From an uncultured Pelagibacteraceae bacterium (GTDB lineage: Bacteria > Pseudomonadota > Alphaproteobacteria > Pelagibacterales > AG-422-B15), in contig CABYLU010000007.1 of the NCBI GenBank assembly GCA_902519835.1, positions 1 through 39,880 of the forward strand: a stretch of DNA of 39,880 bases, in the 5' to 3' direction. The notes under the pieces were generated by a model. That model was given only the letters and a program-made list of their open reading frames with translations. It searched no databases and was not told the DNA's origin. Position 1 is the stretch's first letter. Each line of letters begins with the position of its first letter. The translations under genes were made by a program, and so were the position numbers. Below are positions 7,427 to 16,269 of the stretch, one piece after another.

Positions 7427-8053
7427 TTGCTGCAAAAACTATACGATAAATATATTTGTCCGCATCTCATTAATTATGCGATGCAAATGAAACCATTCAG
7501 AAAACAACGAGAAAAAGTAATACCCTTTGCATCTGGTAGAATATTAGAAATAGGTATTGGTTCAGGATTAAATTTTAATTATTACAATAAAGCAAATGTA
7601 TCTGAGGTTTTTGCTATTGAGCCAGATGGTGTATTGTTGAAAAAAGCAAAACAAAATGCAGAATTAAACAATATAGATTTGAATATCCAACAACTTAAGG
7701 CTGAGGAGCTGCCTTTCGATAATAACTCATTTGATACAGTAATAAGCACTTACACATTGTGTTCCATTCCTGGGTTAGGCAGTGCTATGTCTGAAATAAA
7801 TAGAGTTATGAAACCAAACGCTAAATTTCTTTTTTCTGAACATGGCAAATCTCCTGACTCAAATATTTTGAAATGGCAAAAAAGAATGAATGGGATTCAA
7901 AAAAGAATAGCGGGTGGTTGTCATCTCGATGTAGATATTCCAAATGAGATAACGAAAGCTAATTTTAAACTTGATAAAATAGACAGCATGTATGTTCCTG
8001 GACCAAAATTTTTAAGTTATCATTACTGGGGCGTCGCTAGTCCGCTAAAATAA
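7427..8053 (+). CDS. Class I SAM-dependent methyltransferase
   Basis: A 208-residue Rossmann methyltransferase. SAM-binding motif I is ILEIGIGSGLNF (about 40-51); the acidic motif II is FAIEPD; motif with post-loop is DTVISTYTLCSIPG. The N-terminal YDKYICPHLINYAM ... KPFRKQREKV is conserved in a group that includes animal METTL7-type proteins. The start is a TTG directly after the upstream stop (TAATTG); the next ATG would delete this conserved N-terminus. The acceptor is unknown. The neighbours suggest small-molecule O-, N- or thiol methylation. Confidence 0.82.
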   Translation: MLQKLYDKYICPHLINYAMQMKPFRKQREKVIPFASGRILEIGIGSGLNFNYYNKANVSEVFAIEPDGVLLKKAKQNAELNNIDLNIQQLKAEELPFDNNSFDTVISTYTLCSIPGLGSAMSEINRVMKPNAKFLFSEHGKSPDSNILKWQKRMNGIQKRIAGGCHLDVDIPNEITKANFKLDKIDSMYVPGPKFLSYHYWGVASPLK

Positions 8054-8056
8054 GTT

Positions 8057-8686
8057 ATGTTGATGCGACAAACTTTGGATTATGTTTTTTCAAATGCTGA
8101 AAGAAACAATCCGAAATCTATTCTGCAAACAATAGATAATTTTGTTCTAGAAAGCGGTCAATTCTTAATGAATGTCGGTCCAGAAAAAGGAGAAATTTTA
8201 AAAAATCATCTTTTAAAGTCAGAACCAAATAATGTAATAGAGTTAGGAACTTTTATTGGATATTCAGCAGTATTAATCTCGTCCACTATTGGAGAAAAAA
8301 GTCAATTAACTTCGATTGACTCAGACATCCACTCTATAGAAATAGCAAAAGAATTAATTAACTATGCTGGACTAGATCATAAAGTAAATTTGATACATGG
8401 AAGTGCTGAGGAAATAATACCAAAATTAAATTTCAACGCTGAATTCGTATTTATTGACCATGCGAAGAAAAAGTATCTTTCGGATTTACTGCTTTTGGAA
8501 TCAGAGGGTATAATAGTCAAAAATTCTGTTGTATTTGCCGATAATGTTGGGATTTTTAAAGATGAAATGGTTGAATATTTCGACCATGTGAGGGAATCTG
8601 GGGAATATCTGTCTCAAAATTTTAGCTCGAAATTAGAGTATAGAAATAATATATATGATGCAGTGGAAATATCGATTAAGAATTAA
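8057..8686 (+). CDS. Catechol O-methyltransferase-like protein (animal COMT type)
   Basis: A 209-residue protein that follows mammalian COMT almost end to end. Landmarks: AMNVG-like LMNVGPEKGEI (37-47), SAM motif ELGTFIGYSA (62-71), then D134 and K137 in FIDHAKKKY, D162-N163 in FADNVG, and E194 in KLEYR. These correspond to the Mg2+ ligands (D141, D169, N170), catalytic lysine (K144) and E199 of human COMT. COMT methylates a catechol hydroxyl using SAM and Mg2+. All key residues are present, so a functional catechol-type enzyme is plausible. The substrate in a marine bacterium is unknown. It lies between a methyltransferase and a monooxygenase gene with gaps of a few bases. Confidence 0.82.
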   Translation: MLMRQTLDYVFSNAERNNPKSILQTIDNFVLESGQFLMNVGPEKGEILKNHLLKSEPNNVIELGTFIGYSAVLISSTIGEKSQLTSIDSDIHSIEIAKELINYAGLDHKVNLIHGSAEEIIPKLNFNAEFVFIDHAKKKYLSDLLLLESEGIIVKNSVVFADNVGIFKDEMVEYFDHVRESGEYLSQNFSSKLEYRNNIYDAVEISIKN

Positions 8687-8691
8687 TATTA

Positions 8692-10143
8692 ATGGAAAAT
8701 AGTAATCATTTTAATGTAATTGTAATTGGCGCTGGAATCTCTGGTATAGGAGCCGGATACTACTTAAAAAAAAATTGTCCGAATAAATCCTTTTGTATAA
8801 TTGAAGGGAGAGAAAACATTGGCGGCACATGGGACTTATTTAGATATCCAGGAATAAGATCAGACTCAGATATGTTCACGCTCGGGTATGCATTTAAGCC
8901 ATGGAAAGAGCAAAAAACAATTGCAAACGGACCTTCCATCTTAAGTTATTTAGAAGAAACAGTTGAAGAAAATAATTTACGAGAAAAAATAAAATTTAGT
9001 CATAAAGTCTTAAGCGCTAACTGGAATTCAGCAGAGCGAAAATGGGAAGTTAGAGCTGCTCATCATGAGCAAGAAATATTATTAACAGCAAATTTTCTAT
9101 TCATGGGAACAGGATACTATAATTATGACGAGGGATATACACCTGAATTTGATGACCTAGATAAGTATGAAGGTAAATTAATACATCCTCAGAAGTGGCC
9201 TGAAGATTATGATTATACAGATAAGAAAATGGTTGTTATCGGCAGTGGCGCAACAGCAGCAACTATAGTTCCTGAACTATCAAAAAAAGCTAAACACGTA
9301 ACGATGTTACAACGCTCACCAACATATTATTTTCCAAGTCCAGATGAAGATAGATTTGCAAATTTTTTAAAAAAAGTGTTACCACAAAAAATGTCTTACA
9401 CTCTTGTAAGGTTACGAAATGTATTTTTTCAGCAACTTCTCTATAGAATTTGTAGATCATATCCGAAATATGTAAAACGAAAGCTAATCGATGGAGTTAA
9501 ACAACGATTGCCCAACCATGATATTTCAAAACATTTTACTCCGCGATATTATCCATGGGAACAGAGGATGTGTCTTATTCCAAATGGTGATTTGTTTGAG
9601 TCTATAAGAGAAAACAGAGCAACGATCGTCACAGATCACATCGATAAATTTACTAGCAAGGGTATAAAGCTTAAATCAGGGCAAAATATTGAGGCTGATG
9701 TTGTCGTAACTGCTACAGGTTTAAACTTACAATCTTTTGGTGGCGTCCAAGTTCATATCGACGGCAAGTTGGTCGAACCTTCTGAAACAATGACTTATAA
9801 AAGTATGATGTTCAGTGGAATTCCAAATTTTGTAAATTCTTTTGGTTATATTAATGCATCTTGGACCTTGAAAGCAGATTTAACCTGTGAATATGCGTGT
9901 AGATTAATTAATTATCTTGATCAGAATAATTACAGTCATTGTGTACCAAGAGTGCCAGTGGATGTGAAGGCTGAAAAAGACTGGCTCGCAACTGAGTTTT
10001 CCTCAGGATATATACATCGAGCTATTCATTTATTCCCCCAACAAGGCAGCAGGTCACCATGGATCAATACACAAAATTATTTTAGAGATTTCTTTGGTAT
10101 TAAATTTGGCCGACTAAACGACGATTCTATTCATTTTTCTTAA
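8692..10143 (+). CDS. Flavin monooxygenase, Baeyer-Villiger (EthA-like) type
   Basis: A 483-residue class B flavoprotein monooxygenase. FAD motif GAGISG at 13-18; GGTWDLFRYPGIRSDSD at 44-60; BVMO fingerprint in the form YEGKLIHPQKWP at 159-170 ([FY]xGxxxHxxxWP); NADPH motif IGSGATA at 183-189; and the ATG motif near VVTATGLNLQ. Length and fingerprint place it with EthA-type Baeyer-Villiger enzymes that insert oxygen into ketones or oxidise sulfur and nitrogen. The native substrate is unknown. It starts five bases after the COMT-like stop and overlaps the convergent acyl-CoA synthetase by four bases. Confidence 0.88.
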   Translation: MENSNHFNVIVIGAGISGIGAGYYLKKNCPNKSFCIIEGRENIGGTWDLFRYPGIRSDSDMFTLGYAFKPWKEQKTIANGPSILSYLEETVEENNLREKIKFSHKVLSANWNSAERKWEVRAAHHEQEILLTANFLFMGTGYYNYDEGYTPEFDDLDKYEGKLIHPQKWPEDYDYTDKKMVVIGSGATAATIVPELSKKAKHVTMLQRSPTYYFPSPDEDRFANFLKKVLPQKMSYTLVRLRNVFFQQLLYRICRSYPKYVKRKLIDGVKQRLPNHDISKHFTPRYYPWEQRMCLIPNGDLFESIRENRATIVTDHIDKFTSKGIKLKSGQNIEADVVVTATGLNLQSFGGVQVHIDGKLVEPSETMTYKSMMFSGIPNFVNSFGYINASWTLKADLTCEYACRLINYLDQNNYSHCVPRVPVDVKAEKDWLATEFSSGYIHRAIHLFPQQGSRSPWINTQNYFRDFFGIKFGRLNDDSIHFS

Positions 10144-11783
10144 GCGTCGGCGGCTTTAGCCATTTCTCTCAGTTCGTACTTTAATATTTTGCCTGTTGAA
10201 GTTTTTGGTAGTTCAGTAAAAACGACTTTTTTAGGACACTTAAAGCCAGCAAGAGTTTCTTTACAAAACGAAATAATATCGCCTTCACTCACGCTATCAT
10301 TTTGATCTTTTAATTCGACAAAAGCACATGGTGTTTCACCCCATTTTTCATCTGGTTTTGCAACCACTGCAGCAAATAATACAGATGGATGTTTATAAAG
10401 TGTATTTTCTATTTCAACTGATGAGACATTTTCACCACCAGAGATGATTATATCTTTGCTTCTATCTTTTATTTGAATGTAACCATTAGGATGCATTACA
10501 GCCAGATCACCTGAGTGAAACCAGCCTCCTGCCATAGCTTTATCTGTTTCTTCCTTATTCTTTAAATATCCCTTCATTACACAGTTGCCGCGTATCATGA
10601 TCTCACCTATTTCTTCACCGTCATTCTTAACGTGCTCCATAGTCTCAGGGTTCATAATTGATAGGCCATCCATCATCGGAAACTTTACGCCCTGCCTTGA
10701 TCTAAGCTTTGACTGTTCTTCAACTGATAGCTCATTCCATTCATCCTGCCATGCGCATAATGAAATATGTCCGTATGTTTCAGTCAGTCCATAAACATGA
10801 GTAACGTCAAAACCCATTTTTTGAACCGCTTCTAATGTGGCTGCGGGTGGAGGAGCTCCTGCTGTTACTACATATACTTGTTGAGAGTATTCTCTTTTTT
10901 CCTCAGCTGTTGCTTGTGCTAGAAAATTTAGAACAATTGGTGCGCCACCAAAATGAGTTACCTTATGATCTGCAATAGCATCAAACATATTTTTAGCTGA
11001 AACATATCTAAGGCAGACACTCGTGCCTGCTAGAGCTGTAAGCGTGTAGGGATTGCCCCAACCATTACAATGAAACATTGGAACAACCCACATATAAGTA
11101 GGATGCATTGGCATACTAAAAGCAGTAACAGATCCAAGTGCCATCAAGTAGGAGCCTCTGTGATGATAAACAACCCCTTTTGGTAATCCAGTGGTGCCTG
11201 ACGTATAGTTGAGCGCTAATGATTGCCATTCATCGTCTGGTAAACTCCATTCGAGATCACTGTCACCTGTTAAAAGAAAATCCTCATAATTAATTTCTCC
11301 AAGATTCTCTCCAGCTCCCTCAGGATGATTTGCTAGCTCATCATCAATATCTATTACAAGAATTTTATTTTTTATCTTATCGAGTACTTGTTTTATCGTC
11401 GGTGAAAGCTCATTATCAGTAATCAATGCTTTTGCTTCACCGTGCTCAAGAATATAACTAATTGTATCTACATCTAATCTGATGTTAATCGTATTTAATA
11501 CAGCGCCTATCATCGGAACACCAAAATGTGTCTCATATATTTCAGGAGTATTAAAACAAAGAACTGCAACAGTATCTCCCTTTCCTATACCTCTTTTAGA
11601 AAGTGCGCTCGCAAGTTGTTTGCTTCTTTTATATGTTTCAGACCATGTAAATTGTTTTTTGCCATGTATAATCGAAGTTCTGTTTGGATAAACTTCCGCT
11701 GCTCGTATGAGAAAACTTAAAGGAGACAAAGGAGTAAAATTTGCATCGTTTTTGTCTAAATTTGTATCATACATGTGAGCCAT
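10140..11783 (-). CDS. AMP-forming acyl-CoA synthetase (plant AAE/DmdB-like)
   Basis: A 547-residue ANL-family ligase that activates a carboxylic acid via acyl-AMP to its CoA thioester. Phosphate loop TSGTTGLPKG at 194-203; A5 motif HVYGLTETYG; A8 hinge KDRSKDIIISGGENVSS; C-terminal catalytic lysine in KTSTGK. The N-terminal TPLSPLSFLIRAAEVYPNR is typical of the short/medium-chain acyl-activating group. Its start codon overlaps the fhs stop by one base, so the two are cotranslated. Beside a DmdA-like gene, methylmercaptopropionate (the DmdB substrate) is a candidate acid, but nothing in the sequence proves it. MatB at 17480 is a different subfamily. Confidence 0.85.
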   Translation of the reverse strand: MAHMYDTNLDKNDANFTPLSPLSFLIRAAEVYPNRTSIIHGKKQFTWSETYKRSKQLASALSKRGIGKGDTVAVLCFNTPEIYETHFGVPMIGAVLNTINIRLDVDTISYILEHGEAKALITDNELSPTIKQVLDKIKNKILVIDIDDELANHPEGAGENLGEINYEDFLLTGDSDLEWSLPDDEWQSLALNYTSGTTGLPKGVVYHHRGSYLMALGSVTAFSMPMHPTYMWVVPMFHCNGWGNPYTLTALAGTSVCLRYVSAKNMFDAIADHKVTHFGGAPIVLNFLAQATAEEKREYSQQVYVVTAGAPPPAATLEAVQKMGFDVTHVYGLTETYGHISLCAWQDEWNELSVEEQSKLRSRQGVKFPMMDGLSIMNPETMEHVKNDGEEIGEIMIRGNCVMKGYLKNKEETDKAMAGGWFHSGDLAVMHPNGYIQIKDRSKDIIISGGENVSSVEIENTLYKHPSVLFAAVVAKPDEKWGETPCAFVELKDQNDSVSEGDIISFCKETLAGFKCPKKVVFTELPKTSTGKILKYELREMAKAADA

Positions 11784-13450
11784 TAAAACAATCCCTCTAT
11801 GTCGCCATTTTTATTTAAGTGTATAGCATTTGCAGCTGGAACTCTAGGCAGACCTGGCATAGTCATAATTTTATCGCATACAACTACAAGAAATTCTGCA
11901 CCCGCTGCTAGTCTAACTTCTCTGATAGGAACTATATGGTCTTTTGGAGCGCCTCTTAGATTTGGATCAGTTGAGAAGCTATATTGAGTTTTAGCTACAC
12001 ATATTGGGTAATGGCCATATTTTTCCTCCAACTCGTCAAACTGCGTTCTTATTTTTTGGTCAGCAATAATATCGCTTGCACCATATATTTCTTGAGCAAT
12101 TTTTTTCATCTTATCCCACAATTTCATTTCGTCCGGATACAGGTGCTTTATCTTTGGAGCATTTTGCTCAGTAATTTCTACTATGTGCTTTGCTAAGTCC
12201 TCTGTGCCTGCACCACCATTGCTCCAATGTGTGCAATTAAATGACTTTACATTTAATGAGTCACAGCAATCGCTGATTGCTGACAATTCTTTTTCACTGT
12301 CAGATATGAAATGATTAATAGCAACTGTAACAGGCGCCCCATACATTTGCATATTTGCAATGTGCTGCTTTAAATTTGATAATCCTTTTTTTACAGCTAC
12401 AACATTTTCATTTTTTAATTCTTTTTTATCCATACCGCCATGCATTTTTAACGCTCGAACTGTTGCAACTATTACTATTGCTGAAGGATTTAATTTTCCT
12501 TTACGGCACTTTATGTCTAAAAATTTTTCTGCTCCAAGATCTGCACCAAAGCCTGCTTCTGTTACAACATAATCACTTAATTTAAGAGCAGTTTGAGTAG
12601 CAACTAAAGAATTGCATCCATGGGCAATATTTGCAAAAGGACCCCCATGAATGATAGCAGGATTTTTCTCTAGTGTTTGAACAAGATTAGGTAAGAAAGC
12701 ATCTTTTAGCAAAGTAGTCATCGCACCGTCTGCATTTAAGTCTCGGGCTGTAATTTCTTTCTTCTCCCTTGTATAACCAACAATGATATTCCCAAGTCTA
12801 TTTTGTAAATCTTCCAAACTTGTAGATAAACAAAAAATTGCCATCACTTCTGATGCAACAGTGATATCGAATTTATCTTCACGAGGAAACCCGTTGGCTA
12901 TACCTCCTAAATTAACATTAATATTTCTTAAAGCACGATCATTTAAATCTACAACACGTCCCCAAACCACTCTTCTTGTATCAATTCCTAAATCGTTCCC
13001 CCAATAAATATGATTATCAATCATCGATGCAAGAAGGTTATGTGCTGATGTGATCGCATGGAAATCACCGGTGAAATGTAAATTAATTTTATCCATTGGA
13101 ACTACTTGGGCGTAACCACCTCCTGCAGCACCCCCTTTGACACCAAAGCAAGGTCCTAAACTTGGTTCTCTCAAGCATACTAATGATTGTTTGCCAATTT
13201 TATTTAAGCCGTCATTAAGCCCAACTGACGTTGTGGTCTTGCCTTCACCCGCTGGAGTAGGAGAAATAGCTGTAACTAAAATGAGTTTTCCGTCTTTGTT
13301 GTTATTTTCTATATTTTGAGCATCAATTTTAGCTATGTGATGACCAAATTTTTGGAGATTTTGATCCTTTAAGTCTAATTTTGAGGCAATCTCCTCAATA
13401 GGAACCATGCTATTTTCTCTAGCAATTTCAATATCTGAGAGTACAGCCAT
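11783..13450 (-). CDS. fhs: Formate--tetrahydrofolate ligase
   Basis: A 555-residue protein, the normal length for bacterial FTHFS. The nucleotide loop [10 protein letters not shown] starts at 65, followed by [25 protein letters not shown] and [16 protein letters not shown], both hallmarks. [11 protein letters not shown] and the C-terminal [11 protein letters not shown] are also family signatures. It interconverts formate plus THF plus ATP with 10-formyl-THF and here probably runs toward formate and ATP during oxidation of methyl groups. It is divergent from metF across 189 bases and first in a two-gene leftward operon. The layout recalls the ligH/metF/ligM arrangement of Sphingobium O-demethylation. 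Confidence 0.96.
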   Translation of the reverse strand: MAVLSDIEIARENSMVPIEEIASKLDLKDQNLQKFGHHIAKIDAQNIENNNKDGKLILVTAISPTPAGEGKTTTSVGLNDGLNKIGKQSLVCLREPSLGPCFGVKGGAAGGGYAQVVPMDKINLHFTGDFHAITSAHNLLASMIDNHIYWGNDLGIDTRRVVWGRVVDLNDRALRNINVNLGGIANGFPREDKFDITVASEVMAIFCLSTSLEDLQNRLGNIIVGYTREKKEITARDLNADGAMTTLLKDAFLPNLVQTLEKNPAIIHGGPFANIAHGCNSLVATQTALKLSDYVVTEAGFGADLGAEKFLDIKCRKGKLNPSAIVIVATVRALKMHGGMDKKELKNENVVAVKKGLSNLKQHIANMQMYGAPVTVAINHFISDSEKELSAISDCCDSLNVKSFNCTHWSNGGAGTEDLAKHIVEITEQNAPKIKHLYPDEMKLWDKMKKIAQEIYGASDIIADQKIRTQFDELEEKYGHYPICVAKTQYSFSTDPNLRGAPKDHIVPIREVRLAAGAEFLVVVCDKIMTMPGLPRVPAANAIHLNKNGDIEGLF

Positions 13451-13577
13451 AAAGATCCAATTGTTAAAAACCTAAACAACTTAAGAACTTTACTGGTTGA
13501 AGTCTACAAAAATGTATTGCTATAGAACTAATTTTTAAATAAATTTTGTAATAGGAGACTCAAATAGCGCTGCAAAA

Positions 13578-13616
13578 TTAAGCCAAGCAGTGCAATTTAA
13601 AATTCGCGTGGCTTAA
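13578..13616. promoter_or_regulatory. Inverted repeat in the fhs-metF divergent region
   Basis: TTAAGCCA (13578-13585) and TGGCTTAA (13609-13616) form a perfect 8-base inverted repeat with centres 31 bases apart, about three helical turns. It ends four bases before a TATACT -10-like element. This position, between divergent C1 genes and over the expected -35 region of metF, fits an operator for a dimeric regulator. No regulator gene is adjacent. An RNA hairpin is less likely because the repeat precedes the probable start of transcription. Confidence 0.4.
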
Positions 13617-13620
13617 GCGA

Positions 13621-13626
13621 TATACT
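13621..13626 (+). promoter_or_regulatory. Putative -10 element for metF
   Basis: TATACT lies 14 bases upstream of the metF ATG (13640). No good -35 hexamer is seen at the right distance, and no Shine-Dalgarno sequence lies before the ATG. If used, the mRNA would have a leader of only about 5-10 bases. That suggests a near-leaderless transcript with activator-dependent initiation through the inverted repeat just upstream. Confidence 0.35.
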
Positions 13627-13639
13627 CATTTACAGCATT

Positions 13640-14380
13640 ATGGGAAATGTAAATTTTTCGTTAGAAGTTACTACGAGGACAAATCTATCTGATTTACCAA
13701 AACTCACTGATATTTATATTACCTTTTTGCCTGGCACAAGTTATCTTGATGTTATTGAACAAACAAAAGCTTTAGCTAGTGCAGGCTATAATCCCATTCC
13801 TCATTTTCCAGCACGTTCAATCACTGATTCAGATATGTTAAAGTCTTATGTTGAGCAAGTTAAAGAGGCTGGAGTTAAACAAGTTTTAATAATTGGTGGT
13901 GATCGAGATATATTAGGAAAATATCATTGCTCGTTACAACTTATAGAAACTGGATTGTTTGATGGAATGAGAATAGGTATTGCTGGTCACCCTGAAGGAT
14001 CTCCAAATATGAGTGATACAGCTATTGACGAAGCAATGAAATCAAAGGCCCCGTTTGCTGACTACATTGTAACACAGTGGACACAAGATACGGACGCATT
14101 ATCATCTTTTATTTCCTTAGCACCGCTTCCTGTTCATGTAGGCGTTGCGGGTCCAGCTTCTTTGAAGACACTAGTTAAATTCGCTGGATTTGTTGGATTA
14201 AAAAATACCCTTAATTTCGCAAAAAAAAATGCATCTAAAATTTTTGATTTATTGACTGTTCAGACACCTGATGATGTAATTCAAGAATTAAAAGAAAATG
14301 TCGAGAACTTTCACATTTATGCGTTTGGTGGAATAAAAAAAGCAAACGAATGGTTAGAAAAGGAGAACTACTATGTCTAA
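13640..14380 (+). CDS. metF: Methylenetetrahydrofolate reductase-like protein (short MetF)
   Basis: A 246-residue protein with the MTHFR barrel pattern: SLEVTTR at the first strand (EFFPP-like position in MetF), ITFLPG, NPIPHFPARS, LIIGGDRD, GIAGHPEGSPN (flavin/substrate loop) and VHVGVAGPAS. It is shorter than E. coli MetF (about 296) and has a divergent N-terminus. It would interconvert 5-methyl-THF and 5,10-methylene-THF. Its coding end overlaps the GcvT-fold methyltransferase start by eight bases, so it likely oxidises the methyl-THF made by that enzyme, as MetF does beside LigM. Confidence 0.82.
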   Translation: MGNVNFSLEVTTRTNLSDLPKLTDIYITFLPGTSYLDVIEQTKALASAGYNPIPHFPARSITDSDMLKSYVEQVKEAGVKQVLIIGGDRDILGKYHCSLQLIETGLFDGMRIGIAGHPEGSPNMSDTAIDEAMKSKAPFADYIVTQWTQDTDALSSFISLAPLPVHVGVAGPASLKTLVKFAGFVGLKNTLNFAKKNASKIFDLLTVQTPDDVIQELKENVENFHIYAFGGIKKANEWLEKENYYV

Positions 14381-15716
14381 AAAAATAGAACATAACACTA
14401 CTGTTGATCAAAGTGACAGACATGTTCCTTATAATTTACGCCAAAGTGGACCAACAAAGGTTGAAATGTTGATTTCAACTCGAGTAAGAAAGTCACCATA
14501 CTGGCATAAGTCTATGGAAGCAGGCTGCTGGAGAGCAACAGTTTATAACCGTATTTATCATCCTAGAGGTTATGTAAAGCCAGAAGATGGCGGAGCAATG
14601 GTTGAATATGAAGCAATTAAAAACCACGTGACTATGTGGAATGTTGCAGTTGAAAGACAAATACGTGTAATTGGTCCAGATGCTGAAAAATTTACAGACT
14701 ATGTAATTACAAGAGACGCCACAAAGATATCACCATTAAGAGCCAGGTACGTAATATTATGTAACTATAAAGGTGGAGTCTTAAACGATCCTATTCTCTT
14801 AAGAATATCGAAAGATGAGTTTTGGTTTAGTCTGTCAGACTCAGATATTGGACTTTATTTGCAAGGCGTAAACGCTGATAAAAGATTTGATGTAGAAATT
14901 GATGAGATCGATGCGTGCCCTGTTCAAATTCAAGGACCAAAAGCCATTGCCTTGATGAAAGACTTAGTGGGTGATCAAGTTGATCTTGATAATATTCCTT
15001 TCTATGGTCTAGCAGAAGTTACAGTTGGTGGTAGAAGTTGCGTGATTTCCCAAACTGGTTTCTCTGGCGAATCTGGTTATGAAATTTATTTACGAAATGC
15101 GACACTCTATGCCGACGATATGTGGGACGCTGTTTTGGAAGCAGGAAAGAAACATAATCTAATGGTCATAGCGCCTGCTCACCACAGAAGAATACAAGCA
15201 GGCATTTTATCTTGGGGTCAGGACTTAGATCATGAGCACAATCCCTTCCAATGCAATCTTGGCTATCAAGTCTCTTTATCTGGAAAAGGTGAGTGGGCAA
15301 AAAAAGGAGATTATGTTGGTAAACAAGCACTTGAAAAGATGAAGGCTGACCTGAAAGATGGCCATAAACCATACAAGTTACAGCTAGTGGGATTTGAGAT
15401 TGGTGGCAAACCAATTGATGAGTATGCGCCTGATTTTTGGCTTGTCTCTCCTGGTGACGGTGGAGACCCTTGTGGTTTTATTACTTCACCTTGGTATCAT
15501 CCTGAAAAAGGAAAAAATATAGCCATGGGCTATATACCATATGATGGAACCCTTAATTCAAATGGTTTCCCAAAATGGGAATTAGGTAAAAAATATAAAG
15601 TTCATTTGCCAGATATTTATGCTGATGAGCCAGGAGTACCTGTAGACGCTGTAACAGTTGATGTTCCGTTTACTGAGTCTTTCAACGCTAATACTAGAGA
15701 AGTTGTAAAAGGCTAG
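14373..15716 (+). CDS. DmdA/GcvT-fold THF-dependent methyltransferase of unknown donor
   Basis: A 447-residue GcvT-family protein, with about 30 extra N-terminal residues and a longer C-terminus than DmdA (about 370). DmdA-like segments are TVYNRIYHPRGY, WNVAVERQIRVIGPDA, NDPILLRI, SLSDSD and QIQGPKA. The region matching the DmdA substrate segment RSGW...EIY reads QTGFSGESGYEIY: Phe230 replaces the Trp, while E237 and Y239 stay. PAHHRRIQAGILSWGQD replaces the usual (C)PNxIxRIExG. The enzyme probably moves a methyl group from an S-, N- or O-methyl donor to THF, handing it to MetF. The donor could be a DMSP analogue, a methoxy-aromatic (LigM/DesA-like role) or another. Annotation as plain glycine-cleavage T protein would be wrong. 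Confidence 0.75.
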   Translation: MSKKIEHNTTVDQSDRHVPYNLRQSGPTKVEMLISTRVRKSPYWHKSMEAGCWRATVYNRIYHPRGYVKPEDGGAMVEYEAIKNHVTMWNVAVERQIRVIGPDAEKFTDYVITRDATKISPLRARYVILCNYKGGVLNDPILLRISKDEFWFSLSDSDIGLYLQGVNADKRFDVEIDEIDACPVQIQGPKAIALMKDLVGDQVDLDNIPFYGLAEVTVGGRSCVISQTGFSGESGYEIYLRNATLYADDMWDAVLEAGKKHNLMVIAPAHHRRIQAGILSWGQDLDHEHNPFQCNLGYQVSLSGKGEWAKKGDYVGKQALEKMKADLKDGHKPYKLQLVGFEIGGKPIDEYAPDFWLVSPGDGGDPCGFITSPWYHPEKGKNIAMGYIPYDGTLNSNGFPKWELGKKYKVHLPDIYADEPGVPVDAVTVDVPFTESFNANTREVVKG

Positions 15717-15722
15717 TTTATA

Positions 15723-15759
15723 TTAATTGCTCAGCACAAATCAACGTGCTGAGCATTAA
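15723..15759. terminator. Hairpin between convergent methyltransferase and msrA genes
   Basis: TTAAT(T)GCTCAGCAC (15723-15737) pairs with GTGCTGAGCATTAA (15746-15759), 14 pairs with one bulged T and an 8-base loop. It lies seven bases after the methyltransferase stop and before the msrA stop, a position expected for a shared terminator. It lacks a long T-run on either strand, so it may act as an mRNA 3'-end stabiliser. Confidence 0.6.
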
Positions 15760-15771
15760 TAATAATACAAT

Positions 15772-16266
15772 TTAGGATTTGTGTTGTACGTAAAGTTGGT
15801 GATAACAAACTTTACCATTTTTTTCTATGAAGTCTTGGTGGTATTCTTCAGCTGGCCAAAATTTAGCATTCTCTCTTAATTCAGTAGCTACTTCGTTTTG
15901 ATGTTCGCCTGAGTTATTAATCTCATCAATTTTGCTTTCTGATATTCTTCTTTCTTCATCAGAATTATAAAAAATAACTGACTTGTATTGTTCACCAATG
16001 TCTGGACCTTGACGATTCATCTGAGTTGGATCATGAATAAAGAAGAACTTGTCTAACAATTCCTCAAACTTTACTTCATTATTTTCATACTCAATTTCAA
16101 CAACTTCAATGTGCCCTGACTTACCTGTACAGACCTCTTCATATGTAGGGTTTTCTGTATGTCCGCCAGCATATCCTGAAATTACTTTTTTAACGCCAGA
16201 CATTTCTTCAAAAAGAACTTCTACTCCCCAAAAACATCCTGCGCCTAGTATTAACTTTGAAATCAT
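15772..16266 (-). CDS. msrA: Peptide methionine sulfoxide reductase MsrA
   Basis: A 164-residue protein with catalytic GCFWG (C11) near the N-terminus, SGYAGGHTENPTYEEVCTGKSGHIEVVEIEY-type core and FFFIHDPTQMNRQGPDIGEQYKSVIF, all MsrA hallmarks. It reduces the S-epimer of methionine sulfoxide in proteins using thioredoxin. It stands alone, convergent to the C1 operon and divergent from the enolase-family gene. No MsrB domain is fused. Confidence 0.95.
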   Translation of the reverse strand: MISKLILGAGCFWGVEVLFEEMSGVKKVISGYAGGHTENPTYEEVCTGKSGHIEVVEIEYENNEVKFEELLDKFFFIHDPTQMNRQGPDIGEQYKSVIFYNSDEERRISESKIDEINNSGEHQNEVATELRENAKFWPAEEYHQDFIEKNGKVCYHQLYVQHKS

Positions 16267-16269
16267 ACC

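Noticed and set aside
10140..11783. Firm assignment as DmdB
   Set aside because: The sequence fits the broader plant AAE-like acyl-CoA synthetase group; the link to methylmercaptopropionate is only by neighbourhood.
14373..15716. GcvT of the glycine cleavage system
   Set aside because: No gcvH or gcvP nearby, and the sequence follows DmdA-type landmarks and is coupled to metF.
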